Origin: Bacillus albus
Lineage (GTDB): Bacteria; Bacillota; Bacilli; Bacillales; Bacillaceae_G
Direction: 5' to 3'
NCBI RefSeq assembly: GCF_001884185.1
Contig: NZ_MAOE01000068.1
Coordinates: 1 to 64,000 of the forward strand
Length of the DNA stretch: 64,000 bases
The position numbers and the translations under genes were made by a program. Shown piece after piece: positions 1 to 8,355 of the stretch. Under the pieces are notes generated by a model that was given only the letters and a program-made list of their open reading frames with translations, was not told the DNA's origin and made no database searches. Every line of letters begins with the position of its first letter. The stretch's first letter is position 1.

Positions 1-322
1 AGGCATCAATTCCTTGTGTTTCGAGTTGTTTTTTCCAAACAGAAATCGTTGAAGGGGCAGGGATGTTAAAGATAGCGGCCGTCTCAAATAAGGACATACC
101 GTTTTCAATCATAAAGTTTAGTACGTCTAGTTTAAATTGTTGTGTGTAATTTGTACATCGTTTTAGAAAAGCTTCCACACCATTTTGTTTATATTGGTTT
201 ACCCAATTCAAAATGATTGTGTTACTTATACCGATCGCTCTACCTATTTCTCGATAACTTTCATTTCCCTTCAAATAACGTAGAACGATTTGTATTTTTT
301 CATCAGCTGTAAATTTAGTCAT
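1..322 (-). CDS. IS3-family transposase OrfA (helix-turn-helix), cut by window start
   Basis: Reading leftward from the ATG at 322 the frame is open to the window edge (107 codons). It shows two successive helix-turn-helix-like segments: one around YREIGRAIGISNTIILNWV and a second around SLFETAAIFNIPAPSTISVW. That tandem arrangement is typical of OrfA of IS3/IS150-type elements, which binds the terminal repeats and is joined to OrfB (DDE integrase) by frameshifting. OrfB would lie outside the window. The ribosome binding site GGAGGTG precedes the ATG and lies inside a perfect hairpin. Family assignment is by motif recognition only. Confidence 0.85.
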   Translation of the reverse strand, partial: MTKFTADEKIQIVLRYLKGNESYREIGRAIGISNTIILNWVNQYKQNGVEAFLKRCTNYTQQFKLDVLNFMIENGMSLFETAAIFNIPAPSTISVWKKQLETQGIDA

Positions 323-327
323 AGAAA

Positions 328-378
328 AACTGCACCTCCAATTGTTAGACTGTGTCTAACAATTGGAGGTGCAGTTCA
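328..378. repeat. IS left end with perfect 23-bp hairpin over the orfA RBS
   Basis: Bases 328-350 and 354-376 are perfect reverse complements (23 bp) separated by three bases. Read on the minus strand, the element appears to begin TGAACTGCACC at 378, matching the TG...CA ends of IS3-family elements. The distal arm contains GGAGGTG, the ribosome binding site of orfA. RNA entering from outside the element would fold and hide this site, whereas a transcript starting inside it would not. Confidence 0.7.
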
Positions 379-432
379 CTTTTAAAAACAGAATTATGTG
401 ATAAAATAAAAAAGGAAGGATGTGGAATTTGA

Positions 433-621
433 ATGGATTTGTTCGAAAGTAATATATTTATATTGATATATATATACTTGTTTAGTAATCGGACTTGTCG
501 TTTTATTTTTCCTATCATTTACTTTGTTTATAAGAAGAGCATTGCAAAAAAACAACATGTGATGCATATGAATAAGAAGCTAGATCGAATTATTGAATTG
601 CTTGAGAAAGATAAGAAATAG
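433..621 (+). pseudogene. Small membrane protein (DUF4083-like) with two compensating frameshifts
   Basis: As read, the frame gives 62 residues. The stretch 482-553 makes better sense in the next frame, which encodes a transmembrane helix (LVIGLVVLFFLSFTLFIRR), after which the first frame resumes with KKLDRIIELLEKDKK. I recall DUF4083 proteins with this plan: one membrane helix, then a short tail ending LDRIIELLEK. The first shift falls in a TATATATA run, the second in a run of seven A. GGAAGG lies about 10 bases before the ATG. It sits 30 bases upstream of a NUDIX gene. Either a decayed gene or a phase-variable one; the family name is from memory. Confidence 0.55.
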
Positions 622-651
622 TGATAGAAGATGTATGAAAAGGAGAAGAGG

Positions 652-1113
652 ATGGCTAATTATATAAAAGAATTACGTGAAAAAGTAGGGCATGATTATG
701 TTTTCTTAAACTTTGCCGGTGGTTGTGTATTTAATAAAGAAGGAGAAGTATTACTGCAAAAAAGAGGAGACTTTAACGCTTGGGGCTTTCCAGGTGGCGC
801 AATGGAGATAGGAGAATCGGCTGCGGAAACTGCAATTCGAGAAATAAAAGAAGAAACCGGGTATGATGTAGAAATAAATGAGCTTATTGGAGTGTATACA
901 AAATATTTTCAATCATATCCAAATGGAGACAAAGCACAGTCAATTGTGATGTGTTTTTCATGCTCAATAGTTGGAGGGAATAAAAAAATAGATGGTGATG
1001 AAACGTTGGATTTGAAGTTTTTCCCGTTAGACGACATGCCACCGTTATTTTGTAAACAGCATGAAGATTGCCTGCAAGATTTATTGGAGAAAAGAGTAGG
1101 GGTATATCGTTAA
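652..1113 (+). CDS. NUDIX hydrolase
   Basis: A 153-residue protein. The NUDIX box begins at GGAMEIGESAAETAIREI and ends KEETGY, fitting GX5EX7REUXEEXGU, so it should hydrolyse a nucleoside diphosphate linked to another moiety with Mg2+; the substrate cannot be read from sequence. I chose ATG 652 (MANYIKEL) because AAGGAGA lies about 8 bases upstream; the in-frame ATG at 631 has no comparable site. It ends at a strong bidirectional terminator shared with nadE. Confidence 0.85.
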   Translation: MANYIKELREKVGHDYVFLNFAGGCVFNKEGEVLLQKRGDFNAWGFPGGAMEIGESAAETAIREIKEETGYDVEINELIGVYTKYFQSYPNGDKAQSIVMCFSCSIVGGNKKIDGDETLDLKFFPLDDMPPLFCKQHEDCLQDLLEKRVGVYR

Positions 1114-1153
1114 CATAAAAAAGAAGCTAAATGAGATTAGCTTCTTTTTTATG
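1114..1153. terminator. Bidirectional terminator between NUDIX gene and nadE
   Basis: AAGAAGCTAA pairs with a GATTAGCTTCTT arm and has T runs on both sides, so it can stop the convergent NUDIX and nadE transcripts. Confidence 0.85.
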
Positions 1154-1159
1154 TTTTAC

Positions 1160-1978
1160 TCACTTCCACCAATCATCAAACATAGACGCTGGTACTTGTC
1201 TTTTATGCTCACTCACTGTGTAACGTTTTTCAATCTTTTCTGCAACGTCAGCTGGAACTGTTTTACCCTCTAAATAGTCATCAAGTTGATCATACGTAAT
1301 ACCTAACTCTGTTTCATCAGCTTGACCTGGTTTTTCATCTAATAAATCAGCTGTTGGCATTTTTAAGTAAAGTCGCTCGTCCGCACCTAATTCTTGTAAT
1401 AAAGCGCGTCCTTGGCGTTTCGTTAATCCCGTTAATGGTAAAAGGTCTGCACCACCATCTCCGAATTTTGTAAAGAATCCTGTAACAGCTTCTGCAGCGT
1501 GATCAGTTCCAATTACAAGTAATCCTTGTTGACCACCGATTGCGTACTGCGTAACCATACGGATACGTGCTTTCACGTTACCTTTATTGAAATCTGTTAA
1601 TGATTCACCTAATAAGTTTTCGTATTGATTTGAGAAAGCATCAACTGTTGAAGCGATATCAAATGCAACAGATTGATCAGCTTGAATAAATTGTAATGCT
1701 AATTGCGCATCATCTTCGTCTTTTTGTACTTTATAAGGAAGGCGCACGGCGATAAATGTTGCATTACCTCCTTCATTACGAATTTCCTCCACTGCAAGCT
1801 GAGCTAAACGTCCAGCTAATGTAGAGTCTTGTCCGCCACTAATTCCAAGTACAAATCCTTTCGCGCCCGTTTTTTTTACGTAATCTTTTAAGAAATCAAC
1901 ACGCTTACGGATTTCTGCTTTCGGATTAATTACAGGCTGAACATGTAATGCTTTCATAATCTGTTCTTGTAATGTCAT
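1160..1978 (-). CDS. nadE: NH3-dependent NAD+ synthetase
   Basis: A 272-residue protein, the normal length of the single-domain ammonia-dependent form. SGGQDS at residues 47-52 is the PP-loop that binds ATP during adenylation of nicotinate adenine dinucleotide; the later [20 protein letters not shown] is the conserved second half of the active site. It catalyses the last step of NAD biosynthesis in the cytoplasm. The start ATG at 1978 follows AGGAGGAAACAT. Monocistronic, facing the NUDIX gene across a shared terminator. Confidence 0.97.
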   Translation of the reverse strand: MTLQEQIMKALHVQPVINPKAEIRKRVDFLKDYVKKTGAKGFVLGISGGQDSTLAGRLAQLAVEEIRNEGGNATFIAVRLPYKVQKDEDDAQLALQFIQADQSVAFDIASTVDAFSNQYENLLGESLTDFNKGNVKARIRMVTQYAIGGQQGLLVIGTDHAAEAVTGFFTKFGDGGADLLPLTGLTKRQGRALLQELGADERLYLKMPTADLLDEKPGQADETELGITYDQLDDYLEGKTVPADVAEKIEKRYTVSEHKRQVPASMFDDWWK

Positions 1979-2248
1979 TATGTTTCCTCCTATTCATATT
2001 AAAGCGGTAAATAAGTTTATATGTATATTGGTACATACTTCTATCCTTTATTATTTCGCAAAACTAACGAATATACAATAGGATGCGTGTATGAATATGA
2101 ATGTAGTCATTATAATGAAACTGTTTCATTTAAGCAATTTTTTTGAAACCTTTCAAAAATGTAAGGTTTTTGTCATTTGAATCGATGGAAGCTATTTCCG
2201 CATTTTACTAATATGAGAACATAGTTAGCAGAAGGGCGGAGAAGTAAT

Positions 2249-4129
2249 ATGAACATTAGAGAACTCGCATACAGGAATGTAACGCGAAATAGACGAACAT
2301 ACTCAGCATATTTTTTAAGTAGTGCATTTGCAATTATGGCCTTTTTTGTGTACTCGTTTTTTGCGTTTCATCCGGCATTAAGCGCTGGAGAATTGGGACG
2401 GTATGTATTCGTAAGTATGTCTTTTGCACAGTCCATTATTTACTTATTTACGTTTTTCTTTATTTTATATTCGATGGGAATGTTTTTAAAAACGAGAAAG
2501 CGTGAATTAGGAATTTTAATGATGTTAGGTATGACGAAATATCAATTAAAGCGTCTTATCTTCTTTGAAAATATTATGATTGGGATAGGGGCCATTATTT
2601 TTGGAATACTTGCTGGAATGATATTTTCCGGAATATTAATATTTGTAGCTCCGATGATATTAAAATTAGATATTTCTTTAGCGTATTACATACCAATGAA
2701 AGCCATTGTTGTAACGAGTATTATGTTTTTCGTATTATTCATGATTATTTCATTATTTAGTGCAGGAATGATTCGAAAAAATAAAATTATGAAATTGTTT
2801 AGAGGATCAGCAGAAGCGAAGCCGGAACCGAAAGCATCCATTATTTCTTCTATACTGGCGGTTATATTGCTTAGTGCGGGATATGCAGGAGCACTTATGT
2901 CACACGGTGCAATGGTATTTGTCATGATGATCCCTGTTACAACGGTAGTCATTATTGGTACGTATTTGCTGTACAAGCAGTTGAGTGTCTTTATTATTAG
3001 ACTATGTAAGAAAAGTAAACGTTTCTATTGGACACAGACAAATATTATTACGTTGTCAGATTTAGCTTACCGTATGAGAGATAACGCAAGAATGTTCTTT
3101 ATTGTAACTATTATTTCAACTGTAGCATTTTCAGCGATAGGTACATTAGTTGGTTTCGCATCAATGACGAAAGGCATTATGGAGAGACCAATTGCGTTTC
3201 AGTATCATTCTAAGCAAGGAAATAGTAATGAATCACAGCATTTGAAGATGATTGACGAAGGATTAAAGAAACATAGTATAGCAGCTACTAAAACGAATAT
3301 TTCAACGAAAAAGGCGGAGGAGCAGTCGTTAAGAAATGCCGTTTTTATAAAAGAATCAGATTATGAGAAATATGCGAAGTTAACAGGAGAACCATTTCAA
3401 ACTGTAGCAAATAAAGAAGTTTTATTTTTAGCAATCGATATACCAGGACCACCAATGAAGGAAAGAAAAGAAATTACTTTACCACATTTGAATGAATCTT
3501 TAAAAGTGAAAAAAGTTAATACTTCTTCATTAAGTAAAATAATAAGAGGTAACGTCTATGTAATCTCTAAAAATCAATATGATGCATTACAAGATGGATT
3601 TAAAGAGGAAAAAGATTATGTTTACAAAACAGAAGGAACGCAAGATGAAATAGAGGTTGGTAAAGAGCTTACTCATCAAATGAAGAATTATGAAGAACAT
3701 GCAATGTTTAGTGCAGAAGAGTATGAACAAAATCAAAGTTTACAAATCGCAGGACCGATTCTATTTGTAGGTTTCTTTATAGGTATCGTATTTTTCGTAT
3801 GTGCAGGAAGTTTCCTATACTTCCGTTTGTTTTCTGATTTGGAGGATGATACTCGTTTATTTGAAATGATTCGAAAAGTAGGTTTAACGAGCGGGGAATT
3901 ATCGAAAGTAGTTACAATTCGATTGGCACTTTTATTCTTCGTTCCAATAGGTGTTGCAACATTACATGGAGCAGTAGCGTTAACTGCACTGGGACAGATG
4001 TTTGAGTACTCACTATTTAAAGAAAATGCGATTGTATTAAGTATTTTCGTAGGAATTCAAGTTGTATATTTCTTACTGATAAGATCTCGTTATTTAAAAC
4101 AATTGAAAGAGAGATTACGTATTCGTTAA
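2249..4129 (+). CDS. BceB-type ABC transporter permease (FtsX superfamily)
   Basis: 626 residues with the plan of peptide-antibiotic resistance permeases (BceB/VraG/YxdM): one N-terminal helix after the short MNIRELAYRNVTRNRRTYSAY lead-in (split here only by description), helices 2-4, 5-6 and 7, a large extracytoplasmic domain at about residues 305-505, then three C-terminal helices. Such permeases normally work with an ATPase and often with a two-component system that detects bacitracin or related peptides. Neither is adjacent: nadE diverges upstream and an AbrB gene follows. It must borrow an ATPase encoded elsewhere, or be an orphan. Confidence 0.88.
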   Translation: MNIRELAYRNVTRNRRTYSAYFLSSAFAIMAFFVYSFFAFHPALSAGELGRYVFVSMSFAQSIIYLFTFFFILYSMGMFLKTRKRELGILMMLGMTKYQLKRLIFFENIMIGIGAIIFGILAGMIFSGILIFVAPMILKLDISLAYYIPMKAIVVTSIMFFVLFMIISLFSAGMIRKNKIMKLFRGSAEAKPEPKASIISSILAVILLSAGYAGALMSHGAMVFVMMIPVTTVVIIGTYLLYKQLSVFIIRLCKKSKRFYWTQTNIITLSDLAYRMRDNARMFFIVTIISTVAFSAIGTLVGFASMTKGIMERPIAFQYHSKQGNSNESQHLKMIDEGLKKHSIAATKTNISTKKAEEQSLRNAVFIKESDYEKYAKLTGEPFQTVANKEVLFLAIDIPGPPMKERKEITLPHLNESLKVKKVNTSSLSKIIRGNVYVISKNQYDALQDGFKEEKDYVYKTEGTQDEIEVGKELTHQMKNYEEHAMFSAEEYEQNQSLQIAGPILFVGFFIGIVFFVCAGSFLYFRLFSDLEDDTRLFEMIRKVGLTSGELSKVVTIRLALLFFVPIGVATLHGAVALTALGQMFEYSLFKENAIVLSIFVGIQVVYFLLIRSRYLKQLKERLRIR

Positions 4130-4244
4130 CTGTGTTTTTTTAACTTGAGTACAAAATTTTCTAAAAAGAGACAAGTATTACCAAAAAGTGATAAAATGGA
4201 AAGAGCGAGGTGGAAAAAATAATAGAAAGTAAGGGGGGAGTAAT

Positions 4245-4532
4245 ATGAAAGCAACAGGAGTTATTCGAAAAGTAGACGAATTAGGACGAATTGTTATTCC
4301 TAAAGAATTACGTGATGTATTGGGAATACAAATCAAATCACCGCTTGAAATTTTCGTAGAAGAAGACAAAGTCATTTTACAAAAATATCAACCTTACAAT
4401 GCTTGTCAAATAACAGGTGATGTTTCAAATCAAAACATATCATTAGCAAATGGAAACATTACTGTTAGTATAGATGGGGCGAAACATTTAATAAAAGAAA
4501 TAGAGAAGTTTTTAAATAAGAGTGAGGCTTAG
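4245..4532 (+). CDS. AbrB/Abh-family transition-state regulator
   Basis: 95 residues. The N-terminal swapped-hairpin DNA-binding domain is clear (GVIRKVDELGRIVIPKEL), followed by the AbrB-type C-terminal multimerisation half (CQITGDVS). B. subtilis AbrB is about this size and represses stationary-phase genes in growing cells. The C-terminal half diverges from canonical AbrB, so this may be a paralogue (Abh-like) rather than AbrB itself, and no symbol is given. The start follows AGGGGGGAGTA. Transcription should end at 4576-4604. Confidence 0.9.
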   Translation: MKATGVIRKVDELGRIVIPKELRDVLGIQIKSPLEIFVEEDKVILQKYQPYNACQITGDVSNQNISLANGNITVSIDGAKHLIKEIEKFLNKSEA

Positions 4533-4575
4533 TCTTAATTTATTTTTAAAATTTCATATCATTCTATAAAAACTA

Positions 4576-4650
4576 TAAAAGGACCATTAAATTGGTCCTT
4601 TTATTTATCTCGTAATTTTTCGTGTCTAAAAATTACGAGATAAATAAAAG
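4576..4650 (+). terminator. Terminator overlapping a second, perfect 23-bp hairpin
   Basis: AAAGGACCA/TGGTCCTTT (about 4577-4601) followed by TTATTTAT is a standard terminator for the AbrB gene. Its 3' arm overlaps by a few bases a separate perfect inverted repeat, 4598-4620 with 4628-4650 (23 bp, 7-base loop CGTGTCT), so the two folds partly exclude each other. Confidence 0.75.
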
Positions 4651-4786
4651 AGTAGAATAAAATTAGTAAGCTATATTGAGAAATATTTTTAAGGAAGGAA
4701 TACGAAACGAATAAAACGAATGTTACATTTAAGCATTTTCAAAAGTGGTCTGAAATGAAAATAATTTATTTTCAGGAGGGATTACG

Positions 4787-5737
4787 ATGAATAGTAGTAC
4801 AGCGAATAAACAAAAAGGTATACAATTGATTCCTTTTACAGTCGAAAAGGTGGTTGAACAAGTAAATGAAATTCCACCAGGTGTACAACTCATTCATGCT
4901 CCGCAAGTATGGGAGAAGAGTGCGAAAGGAAAAGATATTGTTGTTGCCGTATTAGATACAGGGTGTGATATGAATCATATAGATTTAAAGGATCGCATTA
5001 TCGGCGGAAGAAATTTCACGAAAGATTACGAAGGGGATCCGAATATTTATCTTGATAATAATGGCCATGGTACTCATGTAGCTGGGACAATTGCAGCGAC
5101 TGAAAATGGTGTTGGGGTTTTAGGAGTCGCACCGCTTGCTAAAATGTTAGTGTTAAAGGTTTTAGCAGGAGATGGTTCTGGAAGTTATGAGCAAATTATT
5201 GAGGCGATTCATTATGCTGTAAATTGGAGAGGGCCTAATAAAGAAAGAGTTAGAGTTATATCAATGTCACTTGGTGGCCCGCAAGACGTTCCAGAATTAC
5301 ATGAGGCAATTCAAAATGCGGTAAAGCAAGATGTTCTCGTCGTATGTGCTGCTGGGAATAATGGGGATTGTGATGATAACACGGAGGAACTAGATTACCC
5401 AGGTGCTTACGCGGAAGTAATTGAAGTCGGCGCTGTCAACTTAGAACGAAAAATCGCATGTTTTAGTAATTCGAATCAAGAAATTGACTTAGTGGCGCCA
5501 GGTGATGAAATTTTATCTACGTATCTTGAAGGGAAATATGCGGTATTAAGTGGAACTTCTATGGCGACACCCCATGTCGCTGGAGCACTCGCATTGCTTA
5601 TTAAGCAGTGTGAGAGGGAATATGGTAGAAAATTATCAGAGCCAGAAATATATGCACAACTTATTAAAAGAACTGTACCTTTAGGATATGAACGTACATC
5701 TGAAGGGAATGGATTAATAGATTTATTAAAAGAATAG
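4787..5737 (+). CDS. Intracellular subtilisin-like serine protease (Isp)
   Basis: 316 residues with no signal peptide, as expected for the major intracellular protease of Bacillus. Catalytic triad: D57 (AVLDTG), H94 (NGHGTHVAG) and S258 (SGTSMATPH). The N-terminal extension contains LIPF at residues 14-17; in Isp enzymes this motif blocks the active site until the extension is removed. It degrades cytoplasmic protein, mainly in stationary phase. The start follows CAGGAGGGATTACG. It faces an ArsR gene across a shared terminator. Confidence 0.95.
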   Translation: MNSSTANKQKGIQLIPFTVEKVVEQVNEIPPGVQLIHAPQVWEKSAKGKDIVVAVLDTGCDMNHIDLKDRIIGGRNFTKDYEGDPNIYLDNNGHGTHVAGTIAATENGVGVLGVAPLAKMLVLKVLAGDGSGSYEQIIEAIHYAVNWRGPNKERVRVISMSLGGPQDVPELHEAIQNAVKQDVLVVCAAGNNGDCDDNTEELDYPGAYAEVIEVGAVNLERKIACFSNSNQEIDLVAPGDEILSTYLEGKYAVLSGTSMATPHVAGALALLIKQCEREYGRKLSEPEIYAQLIKRTVPLGYERTSEGNGLIDLLKE

Positions 5738-5740
5738 AAA

Positions 5741-5784
5741 ATACTAAAAAACATCTCATATGAATATGGGATGTTTTTTAGTAT
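5741..5784. terminator. Bidirectional terminator (isp / arsR)
   Basis: 5741-5760 and 5765-5784 pair over 20 positions with one G-U, loop TGAA, and T-rich tails on both strands. It overlaps the last codons of the ArsR gene. Confidence 0.85.
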
Positions 5785-6086
5785 GGTTCTGTTGCATGTA
5801 ATACGACGTCTAATAAACCGGGGAATCTAGCATGTAAGTCATCTTCACGAATTGAAATGAAACGTTGTGTTCCTTCAAGGCGTGTATACATAACACCGGA
5901 TTCACGTAAAACCTTGAAATGGTGAGATAAAGTTGATTTCGCAATGGGAATGTTTAAAGCACCACAAGATTGTTCATGTTTGTCTAGTAGCATCGTTACG
6001 ATTTGTAAACGAATTTGATCGCTAAGTGCGTATAAAACAGAAGAGAATTGGATTTCTTCTCGGTTTGGATGATAAAGAGTACGCAT
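5778..6086 (-). CDS. ArsR-family winged-helix repressor
   Basis: 102 residues from ATG 6086, chosen because AGGTGA sits just upstream; a 6-residue longer start at 6104 lacks a site. The winged-helix region reads LSDQIRLQIVTMLL ... AKSTLSHHFKVLRESGV, typical of ArsR/SmtB regulators. Metal-binding Cys pairs are absent (only one Cys, in SCGAL), so the signal may be non-metal. It is divergent from an aldo/keto reductase-MFS operon, with a 40-bp palindrome between them, so it probably represses both. Confidence 0.88.
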   Translation of the reverse strand: MRTLYHPNREEIQFSSVLYALSDQIRLQIVTMLLDKHEQSCGALNIPIAKSTLSHHFKVLRESGVMYTRLEGTQRFISIREDDLHARFPGLLDVVLHATEPY

Positions 6087-6141
6087 TTTTTCACCTACTT
6101 GCATAAGTTAATATAGTTTGCACTATAACATATAAAGTGGT

Positions 6142-6181
6142 ATATTTCTATTGTTCGAATATATTCGAACAATAGAAATAT
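6142..6181. promoter_or_regulatory. Perfect 40-bp palindrome, probable ArsR operator
   Basis: 6142-6161 and 6162-6181 are exact reverse complements with no spacer; the core is TTCGAATATATTCGAA. It lies 56 bases from the ArsR start and 13 bases from the reductase start, where a repressor dimer pair would block both transcripts. Confidence 0.75.
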
Positions 6182-6194
6182 AGGGGGAGAAAAA

Positions 6195-7130
6195 ATGAAA
6201 TATACAAAATTACAAAAGGCAGGACTACATAGTTCAAAGTTAGGGTTAGGAACGAACGCTGTAGGGGGACATAATTTATATGCTGATGTGAATGAGGAAG
6301 AAGGAAAACGATTAATAGAAGAAGCTATCCGGCAAGGGATTACATTTTTTGATACAGCAGATTCATACGGTTTCGGTAGATCTGAGGAATTGGTAGGAGA
6401 AGTATTGAAAGGGAAGCGCCAAGAAGTTGTACTTGCAACAAAAGGTGGAATACAGCCGTTATTAAATGGGGAGGTTTATATTAATAATGAACGAAGTTAT
6501 TTAAGAAATGCTGTGGAAAATAGCTTAAGAAGATTACAAACTGATTATATTGATATATATTATTTACATTTTACAAATCCAGAAACAAGTTACATAGATT
6601 CAATTGGAGAGCTTGCTCGTCTAAAAGAAGAAGGGAAAATTCGTTCAATTGGAATATCTAACGTAAACGTAGAGCAATTAAAAGAAGCGAATCAGCACGG
6701 ACAGATAGATGTTGTACAATCACCGTATAATATGTTGGATCGTGCTGCTGGAGAAGAACTTTTGCCGTACTGTATAGAATCAGGTATTTCATTTATTCCA
6801 TACGGGCCTCTTGCATTTGGGATATTAGGTGGAAAATATACAGAAGATTTTAAATTGAATGAAGGAGATTGGCGTCAAAGTGTAAATCTATTTGAAGAAA
6901 ATACATATAAGAGCAATTTTCAAAAAGTAGAGAAGTTAAAAGGCTTAGCTAAAGAAATGAATCTTGAAGTATCGCATTTAGCTTTAGCGTGGCTATTAAA
7001 CAAAAAAGGAATTGATACTGTTATTCCTGGTGGGAAACGAGCGGAGCAAATAAGAGAAAGTGTAAGAGCGGTGGAAGTTTCATTGAATGAGAAGGTGATG
7101 AAAGAGATTGCATCTATTTTAGAAGCTTAG
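6195..7130 (+). CDS. Aldo/keto reductase
   Basis: 311 residues, NADPH-dependent TIM-barrel oxidoreductase. Seen: N-terminal SKLGLGTNAVGG, the catalytic Asp/Tyr region FFDTADSYGFGRSEELVG, the Lys of VVLATKGG, the His of YIDIYYLHF, and the cofactor end VIPGGKRAEQIRESV. First gene of a two-gene unit with an MFS exporter, controlled by the divergent ArsR. The likely role is detoxifying a reactive carbonyl or quinone; the substrate is unknown. Confidence 0.92.
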   Translation: MKYTKLQKAGLHSSKLGLGTNAVGGHNLYADVNEEEGKRLIEEAIRQGITFFDTADSYGFGRSEELVGEVLKGKRQEVVLATKGGIQPLLNGEVYINNERSYLRNAVENSLRRLQTDYIDIYYLHFTNPETSYIDSIGELARLKEEGKIRSIGISNVNVEQLKEANQHGQIDVVQSPYNMLDRAAGEELLPYCIESGISFIPYGPLAFGILGGKYTEDFKLNEGDWRQSVNLFEENTYKSNFQKVEKLKGLAKEMNLEVSHLALAWLLNKKGIDTVIPGGKRAEQIRESVRAVEVSLNEKVMKEIASILEA

Positions 7131-7135
7131 TTGAG

Positions 7136-7158
7136 AAGAGGGGGAGGTCCCTCTTTTT
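7136..7158 (+). terminator. Weak hairpin between reductase and MFS gene
   Basis: AGAGGG/CCCTCT with a 6-base loop and T5. A six-pair stem is weak, so it may only reduce read-through into the MFS gene. Confidence 0.5.
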
Positions 7159-7179
7159 ATGAAAAAGGAGAAGGTTTAA

Positions 7180-8355
7180 ATGAAAAGAGTACTAGCTGTA
7201 TTCTTTACGATAATGTTTATGATAGGTACAGATACTTTCTTAATTTCACCACTTTTACCGACATTACAACAGGTGTATCATGTTTCAACTGAGCTGTCAG
7301 GGTGGATGGTGAGCGCTTATGCTTTAGGATATGCTGGATTTGCGCTTATCGCTGGTCCTATATCAGATGGCCTAAACAGAAAAAAAGTGATGGTAATAGG
7401 AATGAGTTTTTTTGCGTTAAGTACGTTTTTATGTGGAATTGCACCGAGTTTTCTATGGATGCTAATGTTTAGGTTTTTAGCAGGAGTCAGTGCAGCCTTC
7501 GTATCTCCACAAGTGTGGGCATCTATTCCGCTTCTTATAGAGAAGGAGCAAATTGTAAAGGCAATTGGAATCGCAACAGCAGGGTTAGCAATCTCTCAAA
7601 TTTTAGGGTTGCCAGTTGGATCGTATTTGGCAATGATACACTACACAACACCATTCTTCATCATTGGTATATTATCAGCACTACTTGTCGTTCTTATCTA
7701 TGTAGTATTACCAGAAATACAACCGACTCATATAGGTGGAAGTAAAACAAACATCTTAAAGCGCTATAAACAATTACTTACAGATTCAAAGGTTTCACTT
7801 TCTTATTTTGCATATTTTGTTTTTCAAACTGGTAATTTTGCTGCATTTTCATTTTTTGGTGTATGGCTTTCCATTCAATTTGGCTTACAAGTTCATGAAG
7901 TAGGTACAGCTATGCTCGTATTAGGATTAGGGAATTTAACTGGTAATATTTTTGGCCCTAGAATCGTAAATAAAATTGGTTATAACCTTTCTTTCTATGG
8001 TGGAATTATATTTACAGCAGTGCTATATGTATTACTTCCTCATGTAAAGAACATTGTATTGGTGGAGTTATTGTTCTTTGTTTTGTTTTTTGTGACAGGA
8101 ATTTTATTTGTATTAATGATGAGGAACTTACAAAACATGTCTAGTGTAGCAAGAGGAACAGGAGCCGCGCTTGCGAATGCTTCTATGTATATTGGTCAAA
8201 TGATTGGAGCTGCAATAGCAGGAATGTTATTTGCAGTATCTCACAATTTTATATTGGTAGGTAGTTTTACTGCGTTACTATATATAGGAGCTTTATTTCT
8301 GTTTAGAAGAAGTGAAAAGCTTAATGAAGATAGTGAAACAGGAATTGCATCATAA
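7180..8355 (+). CDS. MFS drug/solute exporter (DHA-type, 12 helices)
   Basis: 391 residues and about twelve hydrophobic helices. The MFS loop 2-3 signature is visible (AGPISDGLNRKKVMVIG), as are proline-rich helix 5 (SQILGLPVGSYLA) and a second-half repeat (GNIFGPRIVNKIG). This layout fits a drug:H+ antiporter. It follows the aldo/keto reductase by 49 bases, starts after AAAAGGAGAAGG, and is probably co-controlled by the ArsR repressor as a detoxification-export pair. Confidence 0.9.
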   Translation: MKRVLAVFFTIMFMIGTDTFLISPLLPTLQQVYHVSTELSGWMVSAYALGYAGFALIAGPISDGLNRKKVMVIGMSFFALSTFLCGIAPSFLWMLMFRFLAGVSAAFVSPQVWASIPLLIEKEQIVKAIGIATAGLAISQILGLPVGSYLAMIHYTTPFFIIGILSALLVVLIYVVLPEIQPTHIGGSKTNILKRYKQLLTDSKVSLSYFAYFVFQTGNFAAFSFFGVWLSIQFGLQVHEVGTAMLVLGLGNLTGNIFGPRIVNKIGYNLSFYGGIIFTAVLYVLLPHVKNIVLVELLFFVLFFVTGILFVLMMRNLQNMSSVARGTGAALANASMYIGQMIGAAIAGMLFAVSHNFILVGSFTALLYIGALFLFRRSEKLNEDSETGIAS

